Origin: Methylococcales bacterium
GTDB lineage: Bacteria > Pseudomonadota > Gammaproteobacteria > Methylococcales > Methylomonadaceae
DNA: 43,363 bases
Direction: 5' to 3'
Assembly (NCBI GenBank): GCA_028712795.1
Contig: JAQTPT010000035.1
Span: 1-43,363 of the forward strand
This document shows positions 42,968-43,363 of this stretch, piece by piece. A program made the translations under genes and the position numbers. Positions within the stretch are counted from its first letter, which is position 1. Each line of letters opens with the position of its first letter. The notes under the pieces were generated by a model that was given only the letters and a program-made list of their open reading frames with translations, was not told the DNA's origin and ran no database searches.

Positions 42968-43363
42968 TTGAACATCCAAGACTTACAGGCTGAAATAAAC
43001 GCCATTGACCAAGAAATCGCTCAAATAGAAAGTAGCGGTGGGCAGGCTATTGTCAAAAAACTACTGAATATTATAGAACGGCTAGCCAGCTCAAATGATG
43101 CTCAGGAAAGTGAACTTCAGAAGCTTCGTGATGAAATCAATCGACTGAAAGGTGAGCAGGGAAAACCTGATATTAAGGCTAATAAAAAGAAAGACGGCAA
43201 TATATCGTCCGAGGCTGAACGTAAGGAAGCTGAAGCCAATGCCAAGAAAGGCACCGAAAATTGCGACGGCGAATCAGGCGAGAATACAGAAGAAAAGAAG
43301 AAACGTCAGCGTGAGCCAAAACTACCCAAGATAAAAATAGACCATGAGGTATTTTGTCCATTG
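42968..43363 (+). CDS. IS66-like transposase, N-terminal part (cut by window edge)
   Basis: The frame is open from 42935 to the last base; a TTG at 42968 gives 132 residues. It starts NIQDLQAEINAIDQEIAQIE, has a coiled-coil ELQKLRDEINRLKGEQGKPD typical of the IS66 N-terminus, a long charged low-complexity stretch (SSEAERKEAEANAKKGTEN), and ends REPKLPKIKIDHEVFCPL, where a zinc-binding part would begin. The start and the inverted-repeat end of the element are not certain. The transposase core lies beyond the window. Confidence 0.7.
   Translation, partial: MNIQDLQAEINAIDQEIAQIESSGGQAIVKKLLNIIERLASSNDAQESELQKLRDEINRLKGEQGKPDIKANKKKDGNISSEAERKEAEANAKKGTENCDGESGENTEEKKKRQREPKLPKIKIDHEVFCPL

Overview
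The window looks like the chromosome of a gammaproteobacterial (type I) methanotroph of the Methylobacter/Methylomonas kind. Two conserved gammaproteobacterial blocks support this: rluC divergent from rne, and lepA-lepB-DUF4845-rnc-era-recO-pdxJ. A cluster of serine-cycle genes (mtkB, mtkA, mcl, sga, hpr, mdh) points to C1 metabolism. The genus is an inference; the gene content is read directly from the sequence.

Left end (1-3990): a graveyard of transposase pieces (IS1182 C-terminus, frameshifted IS481, IS1182 N-terminus) around a secreted Sel1-repeat protein, an unrecognised 149-residue protein and a DUF1345 membrane protein. From 3992 to 9471 lie sppA, a HAD phosphatase and rluC on the minus strand, then a long AT-rich leader and rne on the plus strand. 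From 9.5 to 14.6 kb there are two overlapping large GTPases with hydrophobic C-terminal segments, a small lipoprotein and a DUF2959 coiled-coil protein. From 14.9 to 18.3 kb an isolated GC-rich flavin-dependent halogenase-like gene converges on a SoxB-like metallophosphatase with altered metal ligands.

18.8-24.9 kb is the core operon for translation factor, signal peptidase, RNA processing and B6 synthesis. It is followed by minus-strand genes for an orphan sigma-54 activator, a SafE-type membrane protein, PyrF and a periplasmic rhodanese without cysteine, then a plus-strand AEC permease and a CinA-like protein. At 30.4-37.3 kb the serine-cycle genes are arranged as mcl-mtkA-mtkB (minus) divergent from sga-hpr (plus), with mdh convergent. 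Together they convert glyoxylate plus serine to hydroxypyruvate and glycerate, and malate via malyl-CoA back to glyoxylate and acetyl-CoA. Serine hydroxymethyltransferase, glycerate kinase and PEP carboxylase are not in the window.

Right end (39.16-43.36 kb): the start of a genomic island. A 3' piece of a tRNA-Leu(UAA) gene marks the attachment site. It is followed by a sigma-70-like promoter, four copies of a repeated motif and a tyrosine integrase. Next come a DUF433/RelB/RelE toxin-antitoxin group, an unknown gene, an AlpA-like HTH protein, a gene that appears cut short, and the start of an IS66-like transposase running off the window. The most unusual items are the repeat array overlapping the integrase promoter, the paired GTPases, and several proteins that keep a family fold but lack its catalytic residues (rhodanese, CinA C-domain, SoxB-like).
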